Below, one piece after another: positions 35,322-44,424 of a DNA stretch of 64,000 nucleotides (the stretch's first letter is position 1; each line of letters begins with the position of its first letter). Under the pieces are notes generated by a model. It searched no databases. It was given only the letters and a program-made list of their open reading frames with translations, and had not been told where the DNA came from. This DNA is from Myxococcota bacterium (GTDB taxonomy: Bacteria > Myxococcota_A > Polyangia > HGW-17). The position numbers and the translations under genes were made by a program. The DNA is taken from positions 1 to 64,000 of the forward strand of contig JAHJMN010000092.1 of NCBI GenBank assembly GCA_018821305.1. The letters run 5' to 3'.

Positions 35322-35389
35322 TACTGAAGATATAGTTTTCATCCTGTCCGCGGGGAAAAGTTTAGAGTAATATATATTTCTCAAATATA

Positions 35390-36478
35390 TTAAAAACTAC
35401 CGGAAATTCCAATACCACCACCATCAGGAAGTACCAGAGGAAGTATCTGAATGCTTTCAGCTGTTTTCTCTTCTTTAACTTCACCGCCAACTTCAACTTT
35501 GCGGCGTCCACCACCGGTGTAGTAAAGTACGGCCCCTGCTACTGCAGCAATACCTGCCGTCACATAAAGGCCAATGGATATATTTAAGAATAACTTATAG
35601 TTGTCATAACTTTCTTTAGATTTACTTTCCTCCCAGAGTACCGTTGATCTGGAGTAACTGGTATTAGCGGCATTTTGTATTTTGTCATCCCTGGATGCAT
35701 CCTGCACACTGGACCATTCCATCTTTGAATAGATATTAGAACCAACACCAAGAACCCCAGCTAGAATCCCGAATCCAACGATACTCAGACCAATTTTACT
35801 CTTTGAAGAAATAACGGTTTTATAACGTTTGCCAGGTTTTGTAACTGGGTCTTTAATATTCACATTATTATCAACAGGTTTTTTATCGGTTTTGAGAGCA
35901 TCATCAATCTGTTTTTGCTTAAGCTCCATAAGTTTTTTATATTCTGCCTTTATTTTTTCGATTTCATCGGCAGTTTTATTTTTCGCTTGATCTGCTTGTT
36001 TTTTCTTCAGTTCATCAAGTTCTTTCTTGAGTTCATCAATTTTTTTAGCAGATTCATCGACTTTTACTTCTACTTTGTCGGTTTTAAGAGGAACATCTTT
36101 AAGATTCTCTATTTCACTTATTCTTTTATTTATTTTCTTAACATACACCGGGTCAGCTTTTACGTCATCATTGCCAAGAAGGATTCTGTACTGAAGAATA
36201 GCTTTGGAGTATTGGCCAAGTTGATCTAAAACCCAAGCGTAACGGTACCTTGCACCGGCACTGTAGGGTATCAAACTAAGAACACATTCCAGATTTTCTT
36301 TGGCTTTCATGAAATCTTTTTGGCCTTCATGCACTTTAGCTATCTGGAAAAATATTTTGGCATTTTTCTTGTTTTCTTCAGTGGTGCTCGGTTTGGGACA
36401 CGCTGCGCCTTGAGCCTTTGCATTGGCACTGAATAAAATCATCGATAAGAAAGAAAAAATAAGTACAGAATTTTTCAT
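35390..36478 (-). CDS. Exported TPR and coiled-coil protein
   Basis: 362 residues. Cleavable-type signal peptide (MKNSVLIFSFLSMILFSANAKAQ), two TPR-like repeats (about 40-110), a long Lys/Glu/Asp coiled coil (about 125-200), then a membrane helix (IGLSIVGFGILAGVLGVG), a loop and a second helix (YVTAGIAAVAGAVLYYTGG). The Gly-rich end suggests a periplasmic or outer-membrane location. It follows the kinase gene with a 16-bp gap and probably belongs to the same transcript, a common pairing for myxobacterial kinases. GAGGT precedes the ATG. Function unknown. Confidence 0.8.
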   Translation of the reverse strand: MKNSVLIFSFLSMILFSANAKAQGAACPKPSTTEENKKNAKIFFQIAKVHEGQKDFMKAKENLECVLSLIPYSAGARYRYAWVLDQLGQYSKAILQYRILLGNDDVKADPVYVKKINKRISEIENLKDVPLKTDKVEVKVDESAKKIDELKKELDELKKKQADQAKNKTADEIEKIKAEYKKLMELKQKQIDDALKTDKKPVDNNVNIKDPVTKPGKRYKTVISSKSKIGLSIVGFGILAGVLGVGSNIYSKMEWSSVQDASRDDKIQNAANTSYSRSTVLWEESKSKESYDNYKLFLNISIGLYVTAGIAAVAGAVLYYTGGGRRKVEVGGEVKEEKTAESIQILPLVLPDGGGIGISGSF

Positions 36479-36494
36479 TGGTACCTCGAAAGTA

Positions 36495-38093
36495 CTAAAG
36501 TTCGTTTGGATTAAAACCCATGGGTTTCGGAACTGGTTTCATTTCAACCATGGGAGGTTTCATATTATTTACTACATGAGGCTTTTTGTTTCCAGTAACT
36601 TTTTTAACCTTTTTTGCGGTATAGGAAATTTCTATTGATTCCCTGTCAGGAGCAAAGGTCGTTGACCAGTTTTCATAGCCTTTTGCGACTACGGAGATGG
36701 CAACCATTGACTTTCCCCCGGGGATCTTCAGCGGTAGAGTTTTTCGTTCCCCATTGTATAAAACAACAGCTTTATCAGGCAGATCTTTGATGGAAACTAT
36801 ACAGTTGGCCGGGAGAACTGGTTTGGGAATTTCAACCTTCATTTCTGGTTTCATTTCCACAGGCGGTTTGACTTCAGGCTTCATCAAACCTGGGTCCGGT
36901 ACTGCCTTAGTGTTCTCATTTTTTGCAACCATATCGTTACCGGATTTCTTTTTGGTTCCTCCAAAAATTAAATATCCTCCAATGGCTGCTGCAATAATAA
37001 CTGCCACTGCTATACCTATAAAAATACCAGCTTTTCCTTTTCTTTCAGGTCTTATAACTTCTCCTGTAGTTATAGTCCCAATGGGTGTTTCGTTTTTACC
37101 ACTGTGGGTCATAGCTGCAGTTATGAGTTTGGGATCCGTGATAGCTGGTGTCTCATTACGACTGGGAAGTCGATCATTTGTTGCAATGCCATCAGTACCA
37201 TCGCCGGAAAACAAAGTATCTATGTTAACGCCTTCAAAAAATTTCATGAGATCTTCTTTAAAAGCAGCACAGTCCAGATATCGTTCATCCCGATTTTTTG
37301 CCATGGATTTTTCAATGATAGCATTTAATTCAGGTGGAATATCAGCCCGAATATCAGTGATTGGATGGTGCTCACCGGCTACTATCTGCAGAAGGACGCG
37401 ATTATAATTTGTGTCGTAATAGGGCAACCGAGAGCTCAGAAGTTGGTAAAGAATAACCCCGACACTGTAAATATCCGCACGACCGTCTACTTTTTGCCCC
37501 ATGGCCTGTTCAACGCTCATATAGTATGGCGTTCCCATGACGGTTCCCGTTCGGGTAAGAGACATGTTTTGTTGTTCAAGAGTAAGAAATTTTGAAATAC
37601 CAAAATCCAGAATTTTTACCTGAGGAACTACGGATTTATGACGTTTATGAAGGTACACATTCTCAGGCTTCATATCTCTGTGTACTACGCCCCTATTGTG
37701 CGCAGCCGTCAGAGTATCAAGGATTTCCGCAACAATAAACGTGGCTTTCTCTACACTCATCGGGCCAACAGAATCAAGATGCTCATCAAGGCTCTGCCCA
37801 TCAAGAAGCTCCATCGCAATAAACGGAGCCCCTGTGGAGTCTGTACCCGAATCAATAATTTCAACGATATTTGGATGCCCTATAAGCGCTGCAGCCTTTG
37901 CTTCACGTCGAATTCTGGCAAGGATTTCTTCGTTGTGGGCGTATTCCTGATGCAGGATCTTTACTGCAACCCATCGGTCTGTAATAGCATGCTGCGCCAG
38001 ATAAACCTGACCCATTCCACCTTCGCCAAGTAAGCTCTCAAGGCGAAATTTTTCAATAATTTCACCGCTTCTATCAAGAAGTTGTCCATCCAT
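36495..38093 (-). CDS. Membrane-anchored Hanks-type Ser/Thr protein kinase
   Basis: 532 residues. Kinase domain at about 12-275 with Gly loop LLGEGGMGQVYLA, catalytic Lys in VAVKIL, HRDMKPENV and DFGISK, and the GTPYYMSVEQAMG activation segment. One membrane helix (GIFIGIAVAVIIAAAIGGYL, about 345-365) leads to a Pro/Lys-rich linker and a PEGA-like extracytoplasmic domain (VVLYNGERKTLPLKIPGG). It phosphorylates unknown proteins at the cytoplasmic membrane. The ATG has GGAGG seven bases upstream. The TPR/coiled-coil gene directly downstream is a candidate partner. Confidence 0.95.
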   Translation of the reverse strand: MDGQLLDRSGEIIEKFRLESLLGEGGMGQVYLAQHAITDRWVAVKILHQEYAHNEEILARIRREAKAAALIGHPNIVEIIDSGTDSTGAPFIAMELLDGQSLDEHLDSVGPMSVEKATFIVAEILDTLTAAHNRGVVHRDMKPENVYLHKRHKSVVPQVKILDFGISKFLTLEQQNMSLTRTGTVMGTPYYMSVEQAMGQKVDGRADIYSVGVILYQLLSSRLPYYDTNYNRVLLQIVAGEHHPITDIRADIPPELNAIIEKSMAKNRDERYLDCAAFKEDLMKFFEGVNIDTLFSGDGTDGIATNDRLPSRNETPAITDPKLITAAMTHSGKNETPIGTITTGEVIRPERKGKAGIFIGIAVAVIIAAAIGGYLIFGGTKKKSGNDMVAKNENTKAVPDPGLMKPEVKPPVEMKPEMKVEIPKPVLPANCIVSIKDLPDKAVVLYNGERKTLPLKIPGGKSMVAISVVAKGYENWSTTFAPDRESIEISYTAKKVKKVTGNKKPHVVNNMKPPMVEMKPVPKPMGFNPNEL

Positions 38094-38609
38094 ATTAAAG
38101 CCTCCACCAAGTCTAATGCTGGGCAGACTATATTTTAGTCTGTATCTAAAAAATCAAAAAAACATCACGAACGGTTTAACTTGTAACTGCTGAAATTCAA
38201 GCTGAGAAATAAAAAAACCATAGAAAATTAAGCCTTATCAGCAGTATATGTATTAGAACCCCGTCCACCTGAAAGTAGTTTTACCAGATCTTCTGACAGA
38301 AAGTAGAAACTAAAGTTGTCCAAACGGGCATCACTTTCTGGAAAACATGCGAAGAACTTACCCGGGGTACCAGAGTATTATACATAGTAATAGTATCGGC
38401 TGCAATTTTAATCCTTTGAATGAAAAAATTTTCACTTTAATTTAGTCGCTTCGGATTTAACAAATGTGAATTTGTCGACAATTGCCCGAAAAATAGCCTT
38501 CAAATCGGATTTAATATAAACTCCCCCCTCAGACCTCCTTGGGTTGATAAAAGTCCTGTCCTGATCGCCGTACTGACTGACATCCCGGGACAGAGACCAC
38601 AGGATAGCA
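38094..38609. other. Divergent intergenic region between kinase and murJ
   Basis: 516 bases with no supported gene. It should hold the two divergent promoters. Visible structure is limited to an inverted repeat CAGAAAGT/ACTTTCTG (38297-38304, 38333-38340) and, close to murJ, a weak CTGTCC/GGGACAG pair (38556-38593) that may be a decayed family A unit. A short frame on the minus strand here is not convincing. Confidence 0.5.
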
Positions 38610-40184
38610 ATGGAAAAAAAGATCAGCATAGTCCGCGCCGCCGGTATCGTTTCTATTTTTACTCTTTTAAGTCGGATTTTTGGCCTTGCCAGAGATATTA
38701 TTATTGCAACTATTTTTCCTAAAGCTGCAACAGATGCATTTTTTGTTGCTTTCACAATTCCAAATGTTTTACGTCGTTTGCTTGCCGAAGGTGCTTTAAC
38801 CGTAAGTTTTATTCCAGTATTCAGTGATTATCGAAAGAAAAGCCGTGAGGAAAGTGTTGATTTTGTTTCTGCAGCTTTTACGGTAACGGCTATTGTTGTA
38901 GCTGTGGTTTCAATAATAGGTATACTCGTTTCTCCTCTTTTAGTATGGCTGTTCGCCGCCGGCTATCGATCTGATCCTGTGAAATTCTCAATGACTGTGG
39001 ATCTTACTCGGATTATGTTTCCTTATATTTTCTTTGTTTCTCTCATGGCGCTGAGTATGGGAGTTTTGAACACCCTTGGGCATTTTGTTGCTCCCGCAGC
39101 GGCCCCGGTGTTCCTTAATCTTACTCTGATTATTATTGGAGTTGCATCTCCTTTTATAGCGAAAATGCTTGGTATTCCAGCAATTCATGTTCTTGCATGG
39201 GGTGTGCTTCTTGGGGGGATTTTTCAATTTCTGGTCCAGTTGCCACCCATGGTTTCCCGGGGACATGCTCCTAAATTCAAGCCGGATTTCCGGCATCCAG
39301 GCGTAAAAAAAATCCTTCTTCTAATGGGGCCATCTTTATTCGGTCTGGCTGTTTATCAGGTTACAATTATTTTATCGCGGCTTTTAGCAAGTTTTCTCGA
39401 ATCCGGTGCCAACAGTTATATGTATTATTCCCAACGACTCATTGAGTTTCCCATGGGCGTATTTGCCGTGGCAATTGCAACGGCTGCAATGCCTAACCTT
39501 TCTTCTGATGCTTCTGATGGCCAGATTGAGAAATTAAAGCAGACTTTAAGAGATACTATAAGTCTAACTTTTTACGTAATTATACCTTCGATGATTGGTC
39601 TGCTGACTATTACAATACCGATTGTAGCAATATTTTTCCAGCGCGGCCGTTTTGATTATAATATGACAATTCAGACATCGAAATCTCTTGCAGCATTTGC
39701 ACTGGGATTGCCGGCAATGGCTCTAACGCGGCAGCTTGTGCCTGCTTTTTATGCGCTGAAAGACTCTAAAACTCCAGTAAAGGCGAGTTTCATCGCTCTT
39801 TTAGCTTATATCGTTTGTGGATTAAGTTTAATGTGGCCCCTTGGACATGCAGGTCTGGCTCTTGCGATAACAGTCAGTTCCTGGGTAAATGCTGTTTTCC
39901 TGATTTTTATGCTGAATAAAAAAATAGGCAGTGTGGGTTTCAAAACTATTTCGGGAGATGTACTTAAAATGTGTTTAAGCGCAGCAGTCATGGGCCTTGC
40001 TGCCTGGATTTGTTCGCTTCCCGGGAACTGGAAAGCTGGTGGGAACAATAAATGGAATATCTTAATTTTATTATTTTCGCTTTGTGTTTCGGGAATAGTC
40101 TATTTTATCGCCACAGGGGCCATGGGTCTTTCCCATTCGCGTAGAATTTCAGCGACTCTAAAAAGAAAAATTCTCCGAAGGTAA
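38610..40184 (+). CDS. murJ: Lipid II flippase MurJ (MviN)
   Basis: 524-residue polytopic membrane protein, about 14 helices, of the MOP family. The N-terminal IVSIFTLLSRIFGLARD and DAFFVAFTIPNVLRRLLAEG segments are the MurJ hallmark, with the conserved VSFIPVFSDY following. It flips the lipid-linked peptidoglycan precursor across the inner membrane. AGGAT lies before the ATG. A family B repeat starts immediately after the TAA. Confidence 0.96.
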   Translation: MEKKISIVRAAGIVSIFTLLSRIFGLARDIIIATIFPKAATDAFFVAFTIPNVLRRLLAEGALTVSFIPVFSDYRKKSREESVDFVSAAFTVTAIVVAVVSIIGILVSPLLVWLFAAGYRSDPVKFSMTVDLTRIMFPYIFFVSLMALSMGVLNTLGHFVAPAAAPVFLNLTLIIIGVASPFIAKMLGIPAIHVLAWGVLLGGIFQFLVQLPPMVSRGHAPKFKPDFRHPGVKKILLLMGPSLFGLAVYQVTIILSRLLASFLESGANSYMYYSQRLIEFPMGVFAVAIATAAMPNLSSDASDGQIEKLKQTLRDTISLTFYVIIPSMIGLLTITIPIVAIFFQRGRFDYNMTIQTSKSLAAFALGLPAMALTRQLVPAFYALKDSKTPVKASFIALLAYIVCGLSLMWPLGHAGLALAITVSSWVNAVFLIFMLNKKIGSVGFKTISGDVLKMCLSAAVMGLAAWICSLPGNWKAGGNNKWNILILLFSLCVSGIVYFIATGAMGLSHSRRISATLKRKILRR

Positions 40185-40185
40185 T

Positions 40186-40433
40186 TAGACCGCTTGCGGA
40201 ATAAAAGGATCGAAACGGGAAAAGTACTTGTTTTCATCCTGCCATTTGTAATTATGCTTTGATGTTGAATGTTTATGACCTGCGCCTGTCCCTGTTTACC
40301 TGACTTCCTGAGTTCCTGTTAAAAAAAATCAGGTAACCAGGAAATCAGTAGCAGGAACAGGAAAATCAGGGGCTCTTTCCTGAAGATTTTCTTTAGAATA
40401 ACTCACAATCTTATTACTCAGGAAGCGGTATAG
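40186..40433. repeat. Family B repeat, copy B4
   Basis: 248 bp from TTAGACCGCTTGCGGAATAAAAGG to ACTCAGGAAGCGGTATAG, starting one base after the murJ stop codon. This copy shows the undisturbed TTTGTAATTATGC site at which copy B2 carries a family A insertion. Confidence 0.88.
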
Positions 40434-40521
40434 TAATAAATTCAACACCTTGCGGTTACTGTCCTGAGCGAAAATCCGGCGAAAAAATTGAAAAATTGAA
40501 TTTCAGGACACGAACTAATTA
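40434..40521. repeat. Family A repeat, copy A6 (module 1 and linker)
   Basis: Reverse orientation. The CACCTTGCGG linker, then GTTACTGTCCTGA paired with TTTCAGGACACGAACT, ending in TAATTA. The TAA of that hexamer, read on the minus strand, is the stop codon of the next gene. Directly abuts copy B4. Confidence 0.8.
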
Positions 40522-41319
40522 TTTTCCTACCCAGGTGGAAAGGTCTATTAAAACCGTTCTCCCGGTGCTGTCTTTGAAAGTTGTGGAGAGTTCAAGAGTG
40601 TAAAGCCTGTACTTTTGACGTGCACCTTCAGAACTAATTTCAAGAGGAATTGTAAATGACTTTGTTGTTCCGCTTTTAAAGTTATCCAAAGAGTAATTTA
40701 CATATTTGGGAGATGGTTTTCCCGGCCATGATTCATAATGTGCTCGAAAGGAAATTTTATTAAGCAAAACTCCAAAATCGTTACGAAAAGTTACTTTCGT
40801 TGCTGATTTTTGTTTTAAAACCGATAAAAAACCGGATTTCGAAGCGGAATTAGCTTTAATAAAATAAAGAGATTTCAGTCTTTCCAATGTAGTAATCCAG
40901 ATGCTGTTTCCACATTCAGGGCTGACCCAGTCACTGCGCATTTGCATTATTGGAATATCCTGCTGATTACATTTTCCTGATTTCTTGATAACTGTTGTGA
41001 GATCTTTGACAGGAGTTCCGATGACTTCCACAGCAGGACTTTTAGAAATTGCGCTCAGGATCTGATCTGAAAGACCGGAAATGTTCATTTTCCCCATCCG
41101 CCAGCCAAATCCATTGTACAGATCTCCATCGCTGGAATCCTTTTTCAGAATGCAGTAGCGATCGGGAGCACTATAATTATATTTCGAATTTTTTGTAAGA
41201 TTTCCAATATACCTTGTTTTTAAAACGGCGGCTTTTTTCTGAGGCCCTCCCGCATTGACGACAGAAATAAGCGCTACAAAACTGAGAATAACTGCGCTGA
41301 AAATATAAAAATTTTTCAT
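40519..41319 (-). CDS. Exported protein of unknown function
   Basis: 266 residues with a signal peptide (MKNFYIFSAVILSFVALISVVNA) and no further membrane segment, so probably periplasmic or secreted. Four Cys residues (YCILKK, GKCNQQD, PECGNS) could form disulphides. The C-terminal half is beta-rich (VTFRNDFGVLLNKISFRAHYESWPG), resembling an immunoglobulin-like or transglutaminase-accessory fold, but I cannot name it. AAGGA precedes the ATG. Its stop codon lies at the edge of repeat A6. Confidence 0.75.
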   Translation of the reverse strand: MKNFYIFSAVILSFVALISVVNAGGPQKKAAVLKTRYIGNLTKNSKYNYSAPDRYCILKKDSSDGDLYNGFGWRMGKMNISGLSDQILSAISKSPAVEVIGTPVKDLTTVIKKSGKCNQQDIPIMQMRSDWVSPECGNSIWITTLERLKSLYFIKANSASKSGFLSVLKQKSATKVTFRNDFGVLLNKISFRAHYESWPGKPSPKYVNYSLDNFKSGTTKSFTIPLEISSEGARQKYRLYTLELSTTFKDSTGRTVLIDLSTWVGK

Positions 41320-41494
41320 ATGGACATCCTTGTTAGTTTATATTCTCTGATCCTCACAGCAAAAGATTTTACGAAAATATATTCAATAGAAATAACAGAA
41401 GATTGCGATTCGGGAAATACCTTTCATTGTGAGCATAGTTTTGAATGAAAATTTTTATTGAAAAAACATTACTTAATTAGTATTGTGACTACCC

Positions 41495-41917
41495 ATGAAA
41501 AAACTGATTTTCCTCACTTTTCTTTCATTCATTTTTACTGCTTGTCTGGCGGAAGAAACTCCCGGGTGGCCTCCCGTTTCAAGATTCACCGTTTCACCTG
41601 CGTATGTGAATACCGGTGAATCCACGGAGATCGTTTTAGATGGAAGGAGATCCTGCGATGCACTTGATTCTCCAGAACTTTGCGATAATACAGGAGAAGG
41701 TGATGGTGCACCATCAACATGCCCCGGAGGAATTACATATAAATGGTCAATTCCCGGTCTTGAGGGCGATTTTCTCGCATCGAATGAAAATAATTCATTT
41801 ATTCGTGTTTCGGTAAATATTAGTCGTCCAGTACGTATTGAACTCACGGTGACTGATTGTGATGGAAACGAAACTACTGCCTATAAATGGCTCGGAGTCA
41901 CCGAAGATATCGAATAG
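41495..41917 (+). CDS. Small lipoprotein with PKD-like domain
   Basis: 140 residues. Lipoprotein signal with lipobox FTAC (MKKLIFLTFLSFIFTAC), then one beta-sandwich domain with PKD-like features: FTVSPAYVNTGESTEIVLDG, ITYKWSIPG and VRIELTVTDCDGNET. Two cysteine pairs (RRSCDALDSPELCDN; STCPGG) are inserted. PKD domains usually mediate binding at the cell surface. The ribosome site is weak; no other ATG is near. Confidence 0.75.
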   Translation: MKKLIFLTFLSFIFTACLAEETPGWPPVSRFTVSPAYVNTGESTEIVLDGRRSCDALDSPELCDNTGEGDGAPSTCPGGITYKWSIPGLEGDFLASNENNSFIRVSVNISRPVRIELTVTDCDGNETTAYKWLGVTEDIE

Positions 41918-42067
41918 CCTGTTTTCTTAATCGTGCTCGATTTGATCTTTTACCTGTCTGTATTTCGCCACCACTATCCTAATAACATCAAATTACATCT
42001 CCCCAATTCTGTTAAGTACTTGTATTTAATGTAAAAATAGTTGGTATCATATTTGCTTTGTATGTTG

Positions 42068-42188
42068 GTTCGTGACCGGAAATTCGCTTCTCGAAGAGTT
42101 TAAAATTCTATCCGGCCACTACTAATATTTCCAGCACCTTGCGGTGTCTATCCAAACCTCGTTTTTTCGAATTTCCGGATAGACATCA
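42068..42188. repeat. Family A repeat, copy A7, with substituted but paired stems
   Basis: Reverse orientation. It keeps the family layout and linker (CACCTTGCGGTG) but carries different stem sequences: module 2 GTGACCGGA/TCCGGCCAC and module 1 TGTCTATCC/GGATAGACA, each still pairing. The usual stems are GTGTCCTGT/ACAGGACAC and TGTCCTGA/TCAGGACA. Confidence 0.75.
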
Positions 42189-42207
42189 GGTGGGCGGAGT
42201 GTCTAAT

Positions 42208-43326
42208 ATGGTCGCTATATTATTATATATATCAAGCCTGACCCCTTTGACTGATTCCTGTGTTTTTATATCCCGGGGACAGGGATCACAGATAAAAGCA
42301 GTAATTTCAAAGAAAGTTTATACAGAATCCTGGTTCGCATCCGGGTCAGAAGTGCAGTTAAAGACTATAAAAATCAGTTTGCCAGCGTCGGATTTGTCTG
42401 AAATAAATATACCACAAGAGCACACGGGAATTAAAACTGTAAAGCGACGACTTTTTTATAAATCGGATGAAATTCTTTACGAAATGAAAAAATCATCCTG
42501 GGTACAGTTAAGTTCAAATGTTAAAAGTGCTGATGTCTGCGGAAACCACCTGTTTTACGCCACAAAGGATGTTCTTTGTAACGAAAATGGGAAGAATTGC
42601 ATTCCTGCTCCTCCGGATGTCAAAGGCGTATTTTGTTTCGATGGAAAACCGGCTTTGGAGAGTAATGGAAAATTCTGCAAACGTATAAAATCTTTCTGGA
42701 AATGTCGCAGTGTTTCGCCGGGAAGTATTTTGTTTATTTGCGGATATGACACATGTGAGTTTACAGGAAACGAGGTATTTTCAGGGAAAAAGAGGCTTTT
42801 AAAGGGGGCCGTAACCAGGGTTCTTACTCACGGGCGAGACTTTATTATAACAACACCTGAAAACATTTATCTCTTCCGGGACGGGAAGAAAACAACATGT
42901 ATTTTTCCGGGTTTAAGCAGGGATATAGTGGGATTTGGAGAAAATAACACTGTCTGGACTGATAATGAAGTATTCACAATAACAACAATCAAATCGTTGC
43001 CTGAGTTAAATTATCTCATTTCTCATACCAGAGCGAGAATGGAAGATTGTAAGCTCAGTTATAACTATAAAAGTCATTATGAAAGGCGATTTATTCCAGG
43101 TGTCAGTATCAATATTTTTCGAACTGATTTTTCATCCCTGAAGGAAAAAAAATACAATCAAGGAATTATCGTTAACTTCAGTTGGAGTGCGGGTTTGGAT
43201 TTTTTAATCCCCGAAAGTACTCTTAAATTTAAAATTGCAACGGCAGAAATAACAAATTACGAGAAATGCTATAGTTTAAAAAAGTATTACCGGGAACTAA
43301 TCAACCTCAAAGAAAGGATGGAGTAA
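42208..43326 (+). CDS. Exported protein of unknown function, start of a four-gene set
   Basis: 372 residues. Hydrophobic N-terminus (MVAILLYISSLTPLTDSC) that may be a lipoprotein signal. The middle has short beta-strand repeats with paired cysteines (VLCNENGKNCIPA, FICGYDTCEF, TTCIFPG), suggestive of a beta-propeller or beta-barrel. The ATG at 42208 has GGAG eight bases upstream; a longer frame would begin at a TTG inside repeat A7 and is rejected. It is followed after 2 bp by the gene at 43329, so the two are cotranscribed. I do not recognise a family. Confidence 0.7.
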   Translation: MVAILLYISSLTPLTDSCVFISRGQGSQIKAVISKKVYTESWFASGSEVQLKTIKISLPASDLSEINIPQEHTGIKTVKRRLFYKSDEILYEMKKSSWVQLSSNVKSADVCGNHLFYATKDVLCNENGKNCIPAPPDVKGVFCFDGKPALESNGKFCKRIKSFWKCRSVSPGSILFICGYDTCEFTGNEVFSGKKRLLKGAVTRVLTHGRDFIITTPENIYLFRDGKKTTCIFPGLSRDIVGFGENNTVWTDNEVFTITTIKSLPELNYLISHTRARMEDCKLSYNYKSHYERRFIPGVSINIFRTDFSSLKEKKYNQGIIVNFSWSAGLDFLIPESTLKFKIATAEITNYEKCYSLKKYYRELINLKERME

Positions 43327-43328
43327 CT

Positions 43329-44033
43329 ATGTTACCAAATTTAATTTTAATACTTGCGATTATGACTACACCTCCTGAATCAGGAAAAAATGCCGAGGAG
43401 GGAAAACGGAATGCGAAAAAAGCGGGCCAGATAGAATCTTTAAAAAATCTAAATATAAAAAGACCCGAAAAAAGTCAGATAAGTTGGGAAAAGAAAATTG
43501 AGTTATGCCGAAGATGGGGCCTTAAAACAAAATATTGTAAGTGCCGGAAAATAAATACCCCGGAATATAGCGGCATTCGTCGAAATGCTGTGGTGCGATT
43601 CCAGAAATCTTTCGGACGTATAAAACAAATTGAGCGCAGAATGAAAAAGAGCGCGTGGCTTCCGAAAATCTCCGGTGAATGGTCGAGATTTAACGATGTA
43701 GATCGAGAACTGTCTTCTGAATCGGGTCCCTATGGTTGGGATCAGGCCATTGGGGTTCGTCAGAGTTGGAAAGTAAAAATAGAATGGGATCCAGGACTCT
43801 TGATATTTGACCCAAAGGAGATTAATCTGTTAAATGAAAAGAGACGTCACGCACTCCAACTTGAGTCTACTCTGGAACGGGTGAGGAGAAATTTTTTTGA
43901 CTGGAAATACAGACTTCTTATGTTCATGAGGCATCCATCTTTAAGGAAGCATTTTGAACTGGAAGAGCTGGAACAGATGTTAAATCTGTATACAGGAAAC
44001 AGATTTTCCACTATGCTGAGGTGTTATGAGTAA
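43329..44033 (+). CDS. Exported protein of unknown function, TolC-like fragment pattern
   Basis: 234 residues with a hydrophobic N-terminus (MLPNLILILAIMTTPP). The C-terminal half (KIEWDPGLLIFDPKEINLL, then a long charged helix) resembles uncharacterised myxobacterial envelope proteins that share the WDL...LIFDP...RR-helix pattern of outer-membrane efflux-type proteins; this is from memory of the pattern, not a search. Cys residues occur at CRRWG and YCKCRK. GGAG precedes the ATG, and the gene overlaps the PilZ gene by 8 bp. Confidence 0.65.
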   Translation: MLPNLILILAIMTTPPESGKNAEEGKRNAKKAGQIESLKNLNIKRPEKSQISWEKKIELCRRWGLKTKYCKCRKINTPEYSGIRRNAVVRFQKSFGRIKQIERRMKKSAWLPKISGEWSRFNDVDRELSSESGPYGWDQAIGVRQSWKVKIEWDPGLLIFDPKEINLLNEKRRHALQLESTLERVRRNFFDWKYRLLMFMRHPSLRKHFELEELEQMLNLYTGNRFSTMLRCYE

Positions 44034-44424
44034 TGAAGATTATCTGAATCGAAGGTCATCAGAACGATTTAATCTTAAAATGGAGATTGATCTCCGATGT
44101 CCTGATTCTGGTTTGTTTTCCCACGTAACAACTAATGATCTCAGTCTTGGAGGCGTCTGCTTCCAGTTGGATAAACGGATCGATCTCGACAGGAATCTTG
44201 AACTTGGTCTTTCTCTTATTCTTGGTCCTGATGCCATGAGCGAAATAGTTTATGTCGCTGGAAAGGTCGTCTGGTGTGCCGAGGAATTTCCAGGTGTTTT
44301 TCAAATCGGAGCTGCATTTACAAATCTTGATGACGAGAAAAAAGTAAATCTGGATACATTTCTAGAGTTTATCAGGCAGGGTATCGATATTCAGCAAATC
44401 AGCGGGGATGCGGATGACAATTGA
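44026..44424 (+). CDS. PilZ-domain protein
   Basis: 132 residues, a single PilZ domain. The c-di-GMP-binding signature is present: an RRSSERF arginine motif near residue 9, and NDLSLGG about 27 residues later. It should bind cyclic di-GMP and signal by protein contact. It starts 8 bp inside the previous gene (GAGG before the ATG) and overlaps the next, so it is firmly part of this operon. The HD-GYP enzyme at 6917 could control its ligand, an inference. Confidence 0.88.
   Translation: MSNEDYLNRRSSERFNLKMEIDLRCPDSGLFSHVTTNDLSLGGVCFQLDKRIDLDRNLELGLSLILGPDAMSEIVYVAGKVVWCAEEFPGVFQIGAAFTNLDDEKKVNLDTFLEFIRQGIDIQQISGDADDN

Noticed and set aside
36697-37407. 236-codon frame opposite the Ser/Thr kinase
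   Set aside because: Antisense shadow of the kinase gene.
38432-38755. 107-codon minus-strand frame upstream of and overlapping murJ
   Set aside because: It overlaps the murJ start region on the opposite strand, with no signal, motif or ribosome site.
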